Notes: a model not told the origin generated them from the sequence alone. A stretch of DNA of 64,000 bases from Rubrivivax sp. (GCA_027485165.1 JAIXRN010000101.1:149526-213525), one strand, 5' to 3'; shown: positions 8,142 to 16,228, counted from the stretch's first letter. Program-made: numbers and translations.

Positions 8142-8609
8142 ATGGCAAGCCATGCATCGGCGTTGGTTCCCCAGGGTTGCACAAACCTGAAGCTGCGCCA
8201 GGCCAGCCGCCTGGTAACGCGCCATTACGAAAGCTTTGTCGCCTCCAGCGGGCTGAAGGTCACGCAGTACTCGCTGCTGTCGCACGTGGTGAAGCTGGGG
8301 CCGCTGGGCGCGGGCGAACTGGCGGCGGCGATGCGGCTTTCAGCCAGCACGCTGTCGCGCAACCTGCAGCCGCTGCTGGCCCAGGGCTGGGTGGAACTGC
8401 AGCCGGGGGCGGATGGGCGCAGCCGCATCGTGCACGCCACGCCAGCAGGCCAGGCGCTGCGCACCGAAGCGCAGCGCGCCTGGAAGCGCGCCCAGCTGGC
8501 GCTGAATGTGCGGCTGGGCACCGAGCGCGTGCTGGCCCTGCACACGCTGCTGGATGAGTGCCTGGCCTTGCTGGGGCCCGACAACGACCCCGAAGCGCCG
8601 CCAGGCTGA
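8142..8609 (+). CDS. MarR-family transcriptional regulator
   Basis: The 155-residue protein has a winged-helix arrangement typical of MarR: VTQYSLLSHVVKLGPLGAGELAAAMRLSASTLSRNLQPLLAQGWVEL (helix-turn-helix at about 50-80), then the wing GADGRSRIVHATPAGQAL, then a long C-terminal dimerisation helix. Such proteins are cytoplasmic dimers released from DNA by small aromatic or oxidised ligands. It diverges from the thioesterase gene, and the palindrome at 8106-8117 lies between them. The effector is not predictable from sequence alone. Confidence 0.9.
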   Translation: MASHASALVPQGCTNLKLRQASRLVTRHYESFVASSGLKVTQYSLLSHVVKLGPLGAGELAAAMRLSASTLSRNLQPLLAQGWVELQPGADGRSRIVHATPAGQALRTEAQRAWKRAQLALNVRLGTERVLALHTLLDECLALLGPDNDPEAPPG

Positions 8610-8639
8610 AGCTACGGGCGCGCGCGGCGCCCCAGCGCT

Positions 8640-9446
8640 TCAAGGGCTGACGGTGTAGTTCAAGGCCATGCGCCCGCCGTCGGCCACCAGGATTTCACCT
8701 GTCACGTAGCTGGCCGCGTTGCTCAGCAGATAGGCCGTGGCGTCGGCGATCTCGGCTGGTTCGCCCAGGCGCTTCAGTGGGGTGCGGCTCAGGATGCGGG
8801 CGCGGGCTTCGTCGCTCGTCAGCACCGCCTGGCGCGCCAGTTCGGTGGCGATGGTGCCTGGGGCTACGGCGTTCACGCGGATGCCGTGGTCGGCCAGGGC
8901 CAGCGCCATCACGCGGGTGAGCTGGTCGATGCCGCCCTTGCTGGCGTTGTAGCTGGCGATGCTGGGGATGGCCAGCCGCCCGTTCACCGAGCTCATGTTG
9001 ACGATGCTGCCGCGGCCGCGGCCGGGTTCGTCGGCATTGGCCAGCATCGCCCGCGCCACCGCCTGGCCGACCAGGAAGCTGCCCTTCAGGTTCACGGCGA
9101 TGACGGCGTCCCAGTCAGCTTCGGTGATGTCCAGGAAGTCGGCTGCCTTGAAGATGCCTGCGTTGTTCACCAGCCCGTCGACATGGCCGAACGTGCCCAG
9201 CGTGGCCGCCAGCGCGGCGCCCACGTCCGCCTGGCTGGCGACGTTGCAGCGTTGATAGCCCACGCGGCCGCCTGCGGCCTGCAGTTCACCCGCCAGGGCC
9301 TGGCCAGCGGCGTCGGCCAGGTCCCAGACCGCCACGGCAGCGCCGTCCTGAACCAGGCGCCGCACACAGGCTTCGCCAATGCCCTGGGCGCCGCCCGTCA
9401 CCACCACCACCCGGCCTTGCAGGCCGAAGTTCACCGTTTGCTGCAT
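8640..9446 (-). CDS. SDR-family oxidoreductase
   Basis: This is a classical short-chain dehydrogenase of 268 residues. It has the NAD(P)-binding VVTGGAQGIGEA near residue 14, the NNAG motif (LVNNAGIF), the catalytic Ser in IVNMSSVNG and the YxxxK pair (YNASKGG), and it ends with YVTGEILVADGGRM. Substrate is unknown. The ATG at 9444-9446 is preceded by AGGAT at a normal distance. An ATG at 9465-9467 would add seven residues. The gene is 43 bases downstream of the MBL-fold gene in the same orientation, so the two may form a small catabolic operon. Confidence 0.9.
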   Translation of the reverse strand: MQQTVNFGLQGRVVVVTGGAQGIGEACVRRLVQDGAAVAVWDLADAAGQALAGELQAAGGRVGYQRCNVASQADVGAALAATLGTFGHVDGLVNNAGIFKAADFLDITEADWDAVIAVNLKGSFLVGQAVARAMLANADEPGRGRGSIVNMSSVNGRLAIPSIASYNASKGGIDQLTRVMALALADHGIRVNAVAPGTIATELARQAVLTSDEARARILSRTPLKRLGEPAEIADATAYLLSNAASYVTGEILVADGGRMALNYTVSP

Positions 9447-9489
9447 GTATCCATCCTGATGTTCCATGACCAGGCCTGCCGGCCCGTGT

Positions 9490-10452
9490 TCAGCCGCGCG
9501 CCGGGCGGTCCAGCCAGACGCCCATGCCCTGGGCGTTGAGTTCGACGTCCAGTGCCAGCAGGGCGTCCGTCTGCTCTGGCGGCAGGGTGCAGCCATGGGC
9601 TTGCAGGCTGCGGCGATGGATGTCCAGCAGGCCCCGCTTCAGCTGTTCATGGCGCTGGTCGGCGCCGCGCAAGGCTTCACCCAGGGCCACCATCTGCGCC
9701 AGCTGTTCGCGGAACTGCGCCTCCAGGCGCTGCAGGCCCTGCACGCGCCCGTAGTGCGTCAGGTACATGCACTGTGGCTTGGCCGCCATCAGGCGGTCCA
9801 GGGTGGCGGCCAGGGCGGCGGGTTCGAATTGCACGGGCGTGCAGCTGGGCATCACCCAGGCGCCCTGCGGGCTGTCGAATTCGCGGTAGCTCAGGCCGAA
9901 GGTGTCCCCGGTGAACCAGCCGCGGGTGCGCTCGTCCCAGATGCAGTGGTGGTGGCGAGCGTGGCCGGGGCTGTCGATCAGGCGCAGCGGCCGGCCGCCC
10001 AGTGTCACCGTCATCTCGTCAAAGCTCTCGATCAGCCGGTCGGCCGCCACCGGGACGATGCGGCCGTAGGACGCCAGCATTTCGGCTTCGCCGTAGACCG
10101 CCGTGGCGCCAGCCCACAGCGCGCTGGGGTCAGCCATGTGCCGGGCACCCCGCGGGTGCACCAGCACGCGGGCCGCTGGCAGGTGCTGCATCAGCCCGCC
10201 CACGCCGCCTGCGTGGTCCAGGTGTACATGCGTGGGGATGACCCAGTCCACGGCCTCGGGCGCCAGCCCCAGCGCCTGCAGCGCCGCCAGATGGCGCGGC
10301 ACGGCGAAGTCGGTGCCGGTGTCGATAAAGGCTGCCCGGCCTTCGTGCACCACCAGGTACGCGGCGTCGAAATGGTCGCGATGAAAACCGGTGTCGATGG
10401 CGTAGACGCCGTCGCCCAGAGCGTGCAGGAAGGGGGGATGGGGGTTCGTCAT
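9490..10452 (-). CDS. MBL-fold metallo-hydrolase
   Basis: The protein has 320 residues from ATG 10450-10452. It carries the zinc-binding motif HVHLDHAGG (about residues 77-85), a downstream SPGHARHHH histidine site, TGDTFG with the bridging Asp, and a final metal His in LTHYGRV. These place it in the glyoxalase II/beta-lactamase superfamily. Substrate is not known. The extra C-terminal about 100 residues (VQGLQRLEAQFREQLAQ) are helical and resemble hydrolases with a dimerisation extension. The open frame runs to 10581, but the upstream residues overlap the puc promoter region and were excluded. Confidence 0.88.
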   Translation of the reverse strand: MTNPHPPFLHALGDGVYAIDTGFHRDHFDAAYLVVHEGRAAFIDTGTDFAVPRHLAALQALGLAPEAVDWVIPTHVHLDHAGGVGGLMQHLPAARVLVHPRGARHMADPSALWAGATAVYGEAEMLASYGRIVPVAADRLIESFDEMTVTLGGRPLRLIDSPGHARHHHCIWDERTRGWFTGDTFGLSYREFDSPQGAWVMPSCTPVQFEPAALAATLDRLMAAKPQCMYLTHYGRVQGLQRLEAQFREQLAQMVALGEALRGADQRHEQLKRGLLDIHRRSLQAHGCTLPPEQTDALLALDVELNAQGMGVWLDRPARG

Positions 10453-10618
10453 GGCGTCATTCTGGCCGGACGGGGGCGGCAGTTGAACCGCCCGTTTGCC
10501 GCCAGGCGGCCGTTTGCCGGCGGGCAAGCCGGCGCTGGGTACATCGCCGGACGAGCGGTCTTGCACGGGCTTGGCGCGCAAAACCGGAGTCGTTTCCTAG
10601 ACACATCGTCATTCCCAC

Positions 10619-10650
10619 TTGACATTTGTGGGTGTAAGGCAAAAATGACA
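10619..10650 (+). promoter_or_regulatory. puc promoter region with PpsR/CrtJ-type site
   Basis: A perfect -35 hexamer TTGACA lies at 10619-10624. TGT (10633-10635) and ACA (10648-10650) are separated by exactly 12 bases, matching the TGT-N12-ACA sequence recognised by PpsR/CrtJ, the redox-sensing photosynthesis regulators of purple bacteria. The palindrome covers the place where a -10 would fall (17-base spacing gives 10642-10647, AAAATG, a poor match), so occupancy could block polymerase or act with an activator. The site is 68 bases upstream of pucB. Confidence 0.6.
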
Positions 10651-10717
10651 CTTGCCAATTGTTGTACCCGCGTGTGGGATCCGCACGAGAACAGGAAGAC
10701 CACCAAGGAGTTCTTCT

Positions 10718-10870
10718 ATGTCTGACCCGAACAAGGTCTGGCCCACCGGTTTGACCGAGGCCGAATCCGAAGAAGTGCACCGCAACATCATCCAGGGGAC
10801 GCAAATCTTCGGGATGATCGCGGCGCTGGCGCATTTGCTGGCGTACATCTATTCCCCCTGGTTGAAGTAA
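10718..10870 (+). CDS. pucB: Light-harvesting complex LH2 beta subunit
   Basis: This 50-residue single-span membrane polypeptide binds bacteriochlorophyll and carotenoid in the LH2 antenna ring. The N-terminus is polar (MSDPNKVWPTGLTEAESEEVHRN). His21 is the conserved cytoplasmic-side His and His39 in AALAHLLAYIYSPWL is the B850 bacteriochlorophyll ligand. A strong AAGGAG Shine-Dalgarno sits at 10705-10710, eight bases before the ATG. pucA follows after 13 bases and pucC after that. The absence of pufLM argues for LH2 rather than LH1. Confidence 0.95.
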   Translation: MSDPNKVWPTGLTEAESEEVHRNIIQGTQIFGMIAALAHLLAYIYSPWLK

Positions 10871-10883
10871 GCGGGAGACCACC

Positions 10884-11084
10884 ATGATCTACGGAAAAAT
10901 CTGGTGCGTGGTCAAGCCCTCGGTGGGCATCCCGCTGCTGCTGGGCACGGTGGCGGTGAGCTCGTTCGCGGTGCACTACGCGCTGCTGACACACACCACC
11001 TGGCTGCCGAAGTACTACGCTGGCAACACCGTCGGCAAGGCTGCTGCCCCGGCGGCGCCGGCTGCGGCAGAAGCGCCGAAGTAA
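10884..11084 (+). CDS. pucA: Light-harvesting complex LH2 alpha subunit with Ala/Pro tail
   Basis: This 66-residue single-span antenna polypeptide pairs with PucB. MIYGKIWCVVKPSVGIPLLL leads into the membrane helix. His31 (SSFAVHYALL) is the B850 ligand, and the following THTTWLPKYY supplies aromatic hydrogen-bond donors to the pigment. The last 20 or so residues are almost only Ala, Pro, Glu and Lys. A similar hydrophobic Ala/Pro-rich extension is known for the Rubrivivax LH2 alpha chain, which supports the taxonomic guess. GGGAGA lies just before the ATG. Confidence 0.95.
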   Translation: MIYGKIWCVVKPSVGIPLLLGTVAVSSFAVHYALLTHTTWLPKYYAGNTVGKAAAPAAPAAAEAPK

Positions 11085-11184
11085 GACCCGCGGCCCGCTC
11101 GGCTGCGCCGGGCCGGGGGCGGCAACATGCCACCCCGGCCCCTTTTCGTTTCTGGGCCCTGCCCACCCAACACGCAGTACCGCC

Positions 11185-12609
11185 ATGAAGTCCGTCAGCC
11201 GCAAGCTCGTGCAGACCTGGGTGGCCCTGGGCCCGCGTTTCCTGCCCTTCGCCGACGCGGCGTCGCCCGGGCTGCCGCTGGCGCGGCTGCTGCGGCTGGC
11301 GCTGATCCAGGCCTCAGTCGGCATGGCCCTGGTGCTGCTGGTCGGCACCCTGAACCGGGTGATGATCGTCGAGCTGGGCGTGCCCGCTGCCCTGGTGGCG
11401 GTGATGATTGCGCTGCCGGTGCTGTTCGCCCCCTTCCGGGCGCTGATCGGCTTCCGTTCCGACAACCACCGTTCGGCCCTGGGCTGGCGGCGCGTGCCCT
11501 ACATCTGGAAGGGCACGATGGTGCAGTTCGGCGGTCTGGCCATCATGCCGTTTGCCATGCTGGTGCTGTCTGGCGGTGGCAATGCTTCGCAATGGCCAGC
11601 CTGGATCGGCCCTGCTGCAGCCGGTCTGGCCTTCCTGCTGGTGGGGGCCGGGCTGCACACCACGCAGACCGCCGGGCTGGCGCTGGCCACCGACCTGGCG
11701 CCTGCCGACACCCACCCCAAGGTGGTGGGCCTGATGTACGTGATGCTGCTCGTGGGCACCATCGTCAGCGCCCTGGTCTTCGGGGCCCTGCTCGACCCGT
11801 TCAGCCCGGGCCGCCTGGTGCAGGTGATCCAGGGTTCGGCCGTGGTCACCCTGGTACTGAATGCGGTGGCCCTGTGGAAGCAGGAGACGCGCAGACCTGG
11901 CCGCGCCGCAGCCCAGCCGGGGCAGGCGCAGGCGCCCGGCTTCGCAGCGGCCTGGGCCTGTCTGCTGCAAGGCCGCCATGCACGCCGCAGGCTGCTGGTG
12001 ATCGGCCTGGGCACGCTGGCATTCGGCATGCAGGACGTGCTGCTGGAACCGTATGGCGGGCAGATCCTGGGCATGCATGTGGGACAGACCACCTGGCTGA
12101 CAGCCACCCTGGCGGGTGGCACCTTGCTGGGCTTTGGCTGGGCATCGGTGCAGCTGGGCCGCGGCGGCGATGCGATGCGCATGGCCGCCGCCGGGGTCTG
12201 GCTGGGCGTGCCGGCCTTTGCGGCCGTGCTGCTGGCCGCCCCGGCGGCGTCGGTGACGCTGTTCGTGGCAGGCGTGTTCCTGATCGGGCTGGGTGGCGGG
12301 TTGTTCGGCCACGGCACGCTGACGGCGACCATGGGCCATGCCCCGAAGGACCAGGCCGGCCTGGCCCTGGGTGCGTGGGGCGCGGTGCAGGCCACGGCGG
12401 CTGGCATCGGCGTGGCCCTGGGCGGCATCCTGAACGACCTGGTGCGCAGCGCGGGCGGCAGTATTTGGGGCCCAGCCACCGGCTACGGGTTTGTCTACAT
12501 GATCGAAATCGCCCTGCTTGTTGCGACAATCGTGGCCATGGTGCCGTTGTCGGGGCGCCTTCACCGTGCCGCGGCTGTCGCCCCCCAGGCGGGTCCACCC
12601 GCGTCCTGA
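11185..12609 (+). CDS. pucC: PucC/LhaA-type light-harvesting assembly protein
   Basis: The 474-residue polytopic membrane protein belongs to the BCH2/PucC/LhaA branch of the major facilitator superfamily, needed for accumulation of LH2 and possibly for pigment delivery during antenna assembly. Visible family features are LLVGTLNRVMIVELGVPAAL, FAPFRALIGFRSD followed by GWRRVPYIWKG (the usual loop between helices 2 and 3), GLALATDLAP, and GGGLFGHGTLTATM near the C-terminus, with roughly 12 hydrophobic segments. It lies 100 bases downstream of pucA in the same operon and is followed after 32 bases by the microprotein gene. Confidence 0.93.
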   Translation: MKSVSRKLVQTWVALGPRFLPFADAASPGLPLARLLRLALIQASVGMALVLLVGTLNRVMIVELGVPAALVAVMIALPVLFAPFRALIGFRSDNHRSALGWRRVPYIWKGTMVQFGGLAIMPFAMLVLSGGGNASQWPAWIGPAAAGLAFLLVGAGLHTTQTAGLALATDLAPADTHPKVVGLMYVMLLVGTIVSALVFGALLDPFSPGRLVQVIQGSAVVTLVLNAVALWKQETRRPGRAAAQPGQAQAPGFAAAWACLLQGRHARRRLLVIGLGTLAFGMQDVLLEPYGGQILGMHVGQTTWLTATLAGGTLLGFGWASVQLGRGGDAMRMAAAGVWLGVPAFAAVLLAAPAASVTLFVAGVFLIGLGGGLFGHGTLTATMGHAPKDQAGLALGAWGAVQATAAGIGVALGGILNDLVRSAGGSIWGPATGYGFVYMIEIALLVATIVAMVPLSGRLHRAAAVAPQAGPPAS

Positions 12610-12641
12610 ACCTGTAACCCGAAAACTTGGGAGATCCCGTC

Positions 12642-12725
12642 TTGAAGATCCATCATCTGCTGCTGTTGGTCTGGGTGCTCATCGTCGTGATGTGGCTGTT
12701 CAACCAGCTGCGCAGCAAGAAGTAA
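12642..12725 (+). CDS. 27-residue single-span membrane microprotein after pucC
   Basis: A TTG start at 12642 opens 27 codons ending in TAA at 12723-12725. GGGAG at 12629-12633 is a good Shine-Dalgarno eight bases before the TTG. The protein begins MKIHHLLLLVWVLIVVMWLF, a membrane helix of about 16 residues after a short His-containing head, and ends with a polar tail NQLRSKK. The positive tail suggests N-out/C-in topology. It lies 32 bases after pucC and reads in the same direction, so it is likely in the puc transcript. No homologue is recognised. Small helices accompany other light-harvesting complexes (PufX, PufW, gamma subunits), so an antenna accessory role is inferred. Confidence 0.6.
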   Translation: MKIHHLLLLVWVLIVVMWLFNQLRSKK

Positions 12726-12780
12726 GGCACAGCCCGCGGGCGGCCGCTGTCCTGGCGTCCGCCCTGAGCAAGCTCCGGCC

Positions 12781-13086
12781 TTAGCGGCGATCTTTGGAAG
12801 CGGTTCGGCCGGGGTCGCCCGGCAGGGGTGTAGGCTTGTCTATGCCTGGGGGCCTGGTCGCCGTTCGCCAGTGCCGGAACAGCCGGTCGGTGGCGATGCT
12901 GGCGGCGAGCGCACCGAACAGCCCGGCGTTGATGCCCATGATCACACCCAGCCATACGCCGGCCAGGCGCAGGCCGAAGTCGTAGCCGAGCTTCAGACCC
13001 AGCAGGCCCAGCAGCACGCTCACGCCCAGTTCCAGACCACGGCGCCAGGCGCTCTTGGCCAGCGGCCGGAGCAGGCCCCGTTTCAT
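12781..13086 (-). CDS. Small membrane protein of unknown function
   Basis: The 101-residue product from ATG 13084-13086 has a basic head (MKRGLLRPLAKSAWRRG), then two hydrophobic segments (about 18-36 and 42-65) joined by a short loop with LGYDFGLRLAGVWLG. The tail is polar and Pro/Arg/Lys-rich (TRPPGIDKPTPLPG). That composition looks coding, unlike the opposite frames. No known family is recognised. It converges on the puc operon and lies 55 bases from the microprotein stop. An upstream ATG at 13162-13164 would start inside the repeat at 13142-13173. Confidence 0.5.
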   Translation of the reverse strand: MKRGLLRPLAKSAWRRGLELGVSVLLGLLGLKLGYDFGLRLAGVWLGVIMGINAGLFGALAASIATDRLFRHWRTATRPPGIDKPTPLPGDPGRTASKDRR

Positions 13087-13141
13087 GCGAACCGTCTTGC
13101 TGCCGACGCTGCTGTCAGGGCCATCTGGGGCAGCCAGTGCA

Positions 13142-13173
13142 AGTCCATGAGGCCATGAGGCCATGAGTCCATG
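13142..13173. repeat. Octamer tandem repeat (four units)
   Basis: Four 8-bp units in a row, AGTCCATG, AGGCCATG, AGGCCATG and AGTCCATG, lie between the small membrane protein gene and the TPR gene. Each unit contains an ATG on the + strand and CAT read as ATG on the - strand. The unit length is the same as that of the array at 3433-3488, although the sequence differs. Confidence 0.85.
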
Positions 13174-13226
13174 TGCCAGCCAGTCAACAGGCCTGCAGGC
13201 TCATCAGCCTGCAAGGCCCGGCCCGG

Positions 13227-14438
13227 TCAGGAATTGCCCAGCACCACCCAGAGCCGCGCAATGTCGGCGGCGCCATCGCTACCTTTCACGCCGCGCAAGG
13301 TGGTCAGCGCCGCGTTCTTGCCACGTTGCGACTGCAGCTGCGCCATGCCCAGGCGCAGCCGGGCTTCGTCGGGGCGTTTCAGCTTGCCCTTTGCAATTGC
13401 TTGTTCGATCAGCGCGATGCCTTCATCGGCCTGCCCCAGCGACACGTAGGCATAGCCAGCTGCCACCATCGCGTCGCCGTCGCCCGCGGCCTGCGCTTCA
13501 CTGGCGCGCTTGGCGATCCCGACCTTGGCTTCGGCTTCCTGTTTGACAGCCAGGTCGCGCAGACGCTGGTGCCGCGCCGCTTCCGGCCCGGTGCCCAGCA
13601 CCCCGGCCTGAAAGCCTTGTTCGGCGATGCGCCGGCCTTCTGCCGGCAAGCCGGCCTGCAGGGCCAGCTGGGCCATTTCCATGTATTCCTCGGTCTTGCC
13701 CAGGGTCCCACTGGCCAAGCGCAGGCGCATCACGTCCAGTTCATATCGGCTGGAAAAGCCGCTCTTGCGCGGTAGCCGGCTGAGATAGGCGTTCCAGTAG
13801 TCCTTCTTCGGGTAGTTCAGCAGCAGTTTTTCCAGTGCTGCCCCATAGCCGGCCATATTGCCCTGGCGTTGCTGGGCATCGGCCAGGCGCAGCAGGTCGC
13901 CTTCCTCGGGCCGACGGCCGGCTTGTTCAGCGCCGGAAACGGCTGCTGCAGCGTCGCGGGCGATGGCGCCGTAGTCACCGCTGGCCCCTTGCAGGTAGCT
14001 TTGCAGCTGGCGCACGCCACCGCCGTTGTTGCCGGCTGCGATCGCCTTGTTGACCCACTCGGTCGCTTTGGCATTGTTGCGCTGCTGGGCGTATGCGGCG
14101 GCGATCTGCTCGGCAATCTGCCCTTGCTCGCCAGCGCCTGAACGGCCATGCAAGCTTTCCAGCGCTTGGATGGCGGTGGGTAGGTCGCCAGCGCGCTGGG
14201 CCGCCGCGGCCTTCATGCGGTCGATCGTCAGCTGTTCGTTGGCTGTCTTGCCGCCCACAGCTTCAGCTTCCCGCACCTTGGTCAGCGCTTCGCGCGCCTT
14301 GCCGGCCTTCAGCAGTTCGCCGGCCTGTTGCAGGGGTTTGCCCACCTCGGGCCGCAGGCCCTGGGCCTGTGCGGTGTGGACCAGGCCCGCCGTCAACAGG
14401 GCCAGGCCCAGGGCGCGCCAAGCGGTCAGGTGCTTCAT
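13227..14438 (-). CDS. Periplasmic TPR protein of the TonB-ExbBD operon
   Basis: The 403-residue product starts with a Sec signal peptide (MKHLTAWRALGLALLTAGLVHTAQAQ). Alanine-rich helical hairpins follow, typical of degenerate tetratricopeptide repeats (KAGKAREALTKVREAE near the start; GYAYVSLGQADEGIALIEQAI near residue 340). Its ATG (14436-14438) comes two bases after the stop of the second exbD gene, so translation is probably coupled. It therefore acts with the TonB-ExbB-ExbD complex, perhaps as a periplasmic scaffold. TPR partners at the end of exbBD operons are also seen in other bacteria, but the exact role is unknown. Confidence 0.8.
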   Translation of the reverse strand: MKHLTAWRALGLALLTAGLVHTAQAQGLRPEVGKPLQQAGELLKAGKAREALTKVREAEAVGGKTANEQLTIDRMKAAAAQRAGDLPTAIQALESLHGRSGAGEQGQIAEQIAAAYAQQRNNAKATEWVNKAIAAGNNGGGVRQLQSYLQGASGDYGAIARDAAAAVSGAEQAGRRPEEGDLLRLADAQQRQGNMAGYGAALEKLLLNYPKKDYWNAYLSRLPRKSGFSSRYELDVMRLRLASGTLGKTEEYMEMAQLALQAGLPAEGRRIAEQGFQAGVLGTGPEAARHQRLRDLAVKQEAEAKVGIAKRASEAQAAGDGDAMVAAGYAYVSLGQADEGIALIEQAIAKGKLKRPDEARLRLGMAQLQSQRGKNAALTTLRGVKGSDGAADIARLWVVLGNS

Positions 14439-14440
14439 GC

Positions 14441-14875
14441 TCAATTCAGGAACTGTTCGTTGCCGACGATGCCGATCTTGGTCACGCCCAGCCGCTGGGC
14501 CGATGCCATCACCATCGCCACGTACTTGTAAGTCACCAGCTTGTTGGGGCGCAGGTGCACCTCGGGCTGGTCAGGCAGGGCGGCGATCTCGCGCAGGCGC
14601 TGTTCGAGCGTGCCGCGGTCGGGGATGACTTCGCCGTTCCAGCCGATGGTGCCGTCGAAGTCGAGATCGATGCGGATGATCTCGGGCGGCTTCGGCGGCG
14701 GGGCCGCGTTGTTCGGCACCGGCATGTTCATCTTCACCGCGTGCGTCTGGATCGGGATCGTGATGATGAACATGATCAGCAGCACCAGCATCACGTCGAT
14801 CAGCGGCGTGGTGTTGATGTCGACCATCACGCCGCCGTCTTCGTCTTCGCTCGACGAGCCGACATTCATTCCCAT
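14441..14875 (-). CDS. ExbD/TolR-family protein (second copy)
   Basis: The 144-residue inner-membrane protein has a short cytoplasmic N-terminus, one membrane helix containing the functional Asp (TPLIDVMLVLLIMFIITIP, about 24-42) and a periplasmic domain. It is one of two adjacent ExbD-like genes. This copy has a Pro-rich linker (PPPKPPEIIRIDLDFDG) and the ending KIGIVGNEQFLN. ExbD supplies the proton-coupled Asp that drives TonB. Two ExbD copies may form mixed dimers or serve different TonB partners. It lies 29 bases after the first copy. Confidence 0.93.
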   Translation of the reverse strand: MGMNVGSSSEDEDGGVMVDINTTPLIDVMLVLLIMFIITIPIQTHAVKMNMPVPNNAAPPPKPPEIIRIDLDFDGTIGWNGEVIPDRGTLEQRLREIAALPDQPEVHLRPNKLVTYKYVAMVMASAQRLGVTKIGIVGNEQFLN

Positions 14876-14904
14876 GGTTCAGTGTCCTCTGCAGTGGCCG
14901 GCGT

Positions 14905-15348
14905 TCAGCGCGGCGCGGCGCCAGGCGCCGGGGGCTCGGTGATGAAGCCGACCTTGAAGATGCCTGCTCGCTGACAGGCCACCACCAGGCGACCCACCGA
15001 TTCGTAGCGCACTTCGCTGTCGCCGCGGATGTGCACTTCGGGCTGCGGTTCCTTCACCGATTCCACCTTCAGGCGGTTCACCAGCGTTTCGGTGTCGGGA
15101 ATGCGCTCGGTACCCCAGTAGACGTCGCCGTCGCGGTCCACGGCCAGCACGATGTTCTCGGGCTTGGTCTGGGTGGGAAGGTTGCGTTCCTTCGGCAGTT
15201 CCAGCTTGATCGTCTGCGTCACCACCGGGATGGTGATGAGGAAGATGATCAGCAGCACCAGCATCACGTCCACCAGGGGCGTGGTGTTGATGGTGTTGTT
15301 CAGCTGGTCTTCGCCGTCGTCGGAACCAGCGCCTACGTTCATGCCCAT
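14905..15348 (-). CDS. exbD: ExbD/TolR-family protein (first copy)
   Basis: From ATG 15346-15348 the protein is 147 residues long: cytoplasmic head MGMNVGAGSDDGEDQLNNT, then a membrane helix with the essential Asp (TPLVDVMLVLLIIFLITIP), then a periplasmic domain (VHIRGDSEVRYESVGRLVVACQRAG). It resembles the downstream copy most in the helix and less in the periplasmic part. A GGAGAAG Shine-Dalgarno precedes the ATG, and this is why the longer start (15393) was rejected. It lies 52 bases after exbB. Confidence 0.93.
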   Translation of the reverse strand: MGMNVGAGSDDGEDQLNNTINTTPLVDVMLVLLIIFLITIPVVTQTIKLELPKERNLPTQTKPENIVLAVDRDGDVYWGTERIPDTETLVNRLKVESVKEPQPEVHIRGDSEVRYESVGRLVVACQRAGIFKVGFITEPPAPGAAPR

Positions 15349-15400
15349 GCGGCTTCTCCAGATCGCGTGGCCAGGCCCGTGCGGGCCGGGCATACAGGGC

Positions 15401-16228
15401 TCATCGCTTGCCGGCCAGCAGCACGTTGTGCAGGTCGCCAGCGAACGCGCGCGTCTGATCCATGATGTTCTTGTTGCGGCGGATCAGCCAGTTGTAGCCC
15501 ATCACCGCCGGCACGGCCACGGCCAGGCCGATGGCGGTCATGATCAGCGCTTCACCCACCGGGCCCGCCACCTTGTCGATGGACGCCTGGCCGCTGATGC
15601 CGATCTTCACCAGGGCGTTGTAGATGCCCCAGACGGTACCGAACAGGCCCACGAAAGGCGCAGTCGAACCCACCGTGGCCAGCACGGCCAGGCCGTCCTG
15701 CAGGCGGCCCTGGACGTTGCCGACGGCGCGGTCGACCGACATGCTGATCCAGGTGTGCTTGTCGATGGTTTCGACCATCGTGCCTTCGTGGTGCTCGCTG
15801 GCCTTGATGCCCTGCTCGGCAATGAAGCGGAAGGCCGAGCCTTCCTGCAGCGACGTGAAGCCGGCTTTCACCGAACTGGCTTTCCAGAAGCTGTCGGCCG
15901 ATTCCTTGGCGCTCTTCAGCATCGAACGCTGTTCGAACAGCTTGGTGAAGATCACGTACCAGCTGCCCATCGACATGATGATCATGATGATCAGCGTGCC
16001 CTTGGCCACGAAGTCGCCTTCGTTCCACATGGCCTTCAGACCATATGGGTTCTCCACGGCTTCTTCGGCCACGGCAGGGGCCGGTGCTGCGGCAGGCGCC
16101 GGGGCGGCGGGCGCGGTGGCCGCCGGGGCAGAGGCCTGCGCAAAGGCCGGCGGGGCCGTGGCCAGCAGGGCCGAGGCGGCGATCAGGGCAGCACCGATGG
16201 ATGCGCGCAGAGCGTGGATCAGGGACAT
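15401..16228 (-). CDS. exbB: ExbB (MotA/TolQ/ExbB proton channel)
   Basis: The 275-residue inner-membrane protein has an N-terminal signal-like helix, an Ala/Pro-rich periplasmic stretch, and three membrane segments: one near residues 75-95 (TLIIMIIMSMGSWYVIF) and two in the C-terminal half (LATVGSTAPFVGLFGTVWGIYNA; GEALIMTAIGLAVAVPAVMGYNWL). The last two form the MotA/TolQ/ExbB domain, a proton channel shared with ExbD. ExbB with an extended, cleavable-looking N-terminus is a known variant. It lies 177 bases downstream of tonB and just upstream of the two exbD genes. Confidence 0.94.
   Translation of the reverse strand: MSLIHALRASIGAALIAASALLATAPPAFAQASAPAATAPAAPAPAAAPAPAVAEEAVENPYGLKAMWNEGDFVAKGTLIIMIIMSMGSWYVIFTKLFEQRSMLKSAKESADSFWKASSVKAGFTSLQEGSAFRFIAEQGIKASEHHEGTMVETIDKHTWISMSVDRAVGNVQGRLQDGLAVLATVGSTAPFVGLFGTVWGIYNALVKIGISGQASIDKVAGPVGEALIMTAIGLAVAVPAVMGYNWLIRRNKNIMDQTRAFAGDLHNVLLAGKR

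Noticed and set aside
10718..11084. LH1 (pufBA) instead of LH2
   Set aside because: No pufLM or pufX follows, and a PucC-type gene is next, with an Ala/Pro tail on the alpha subunit.
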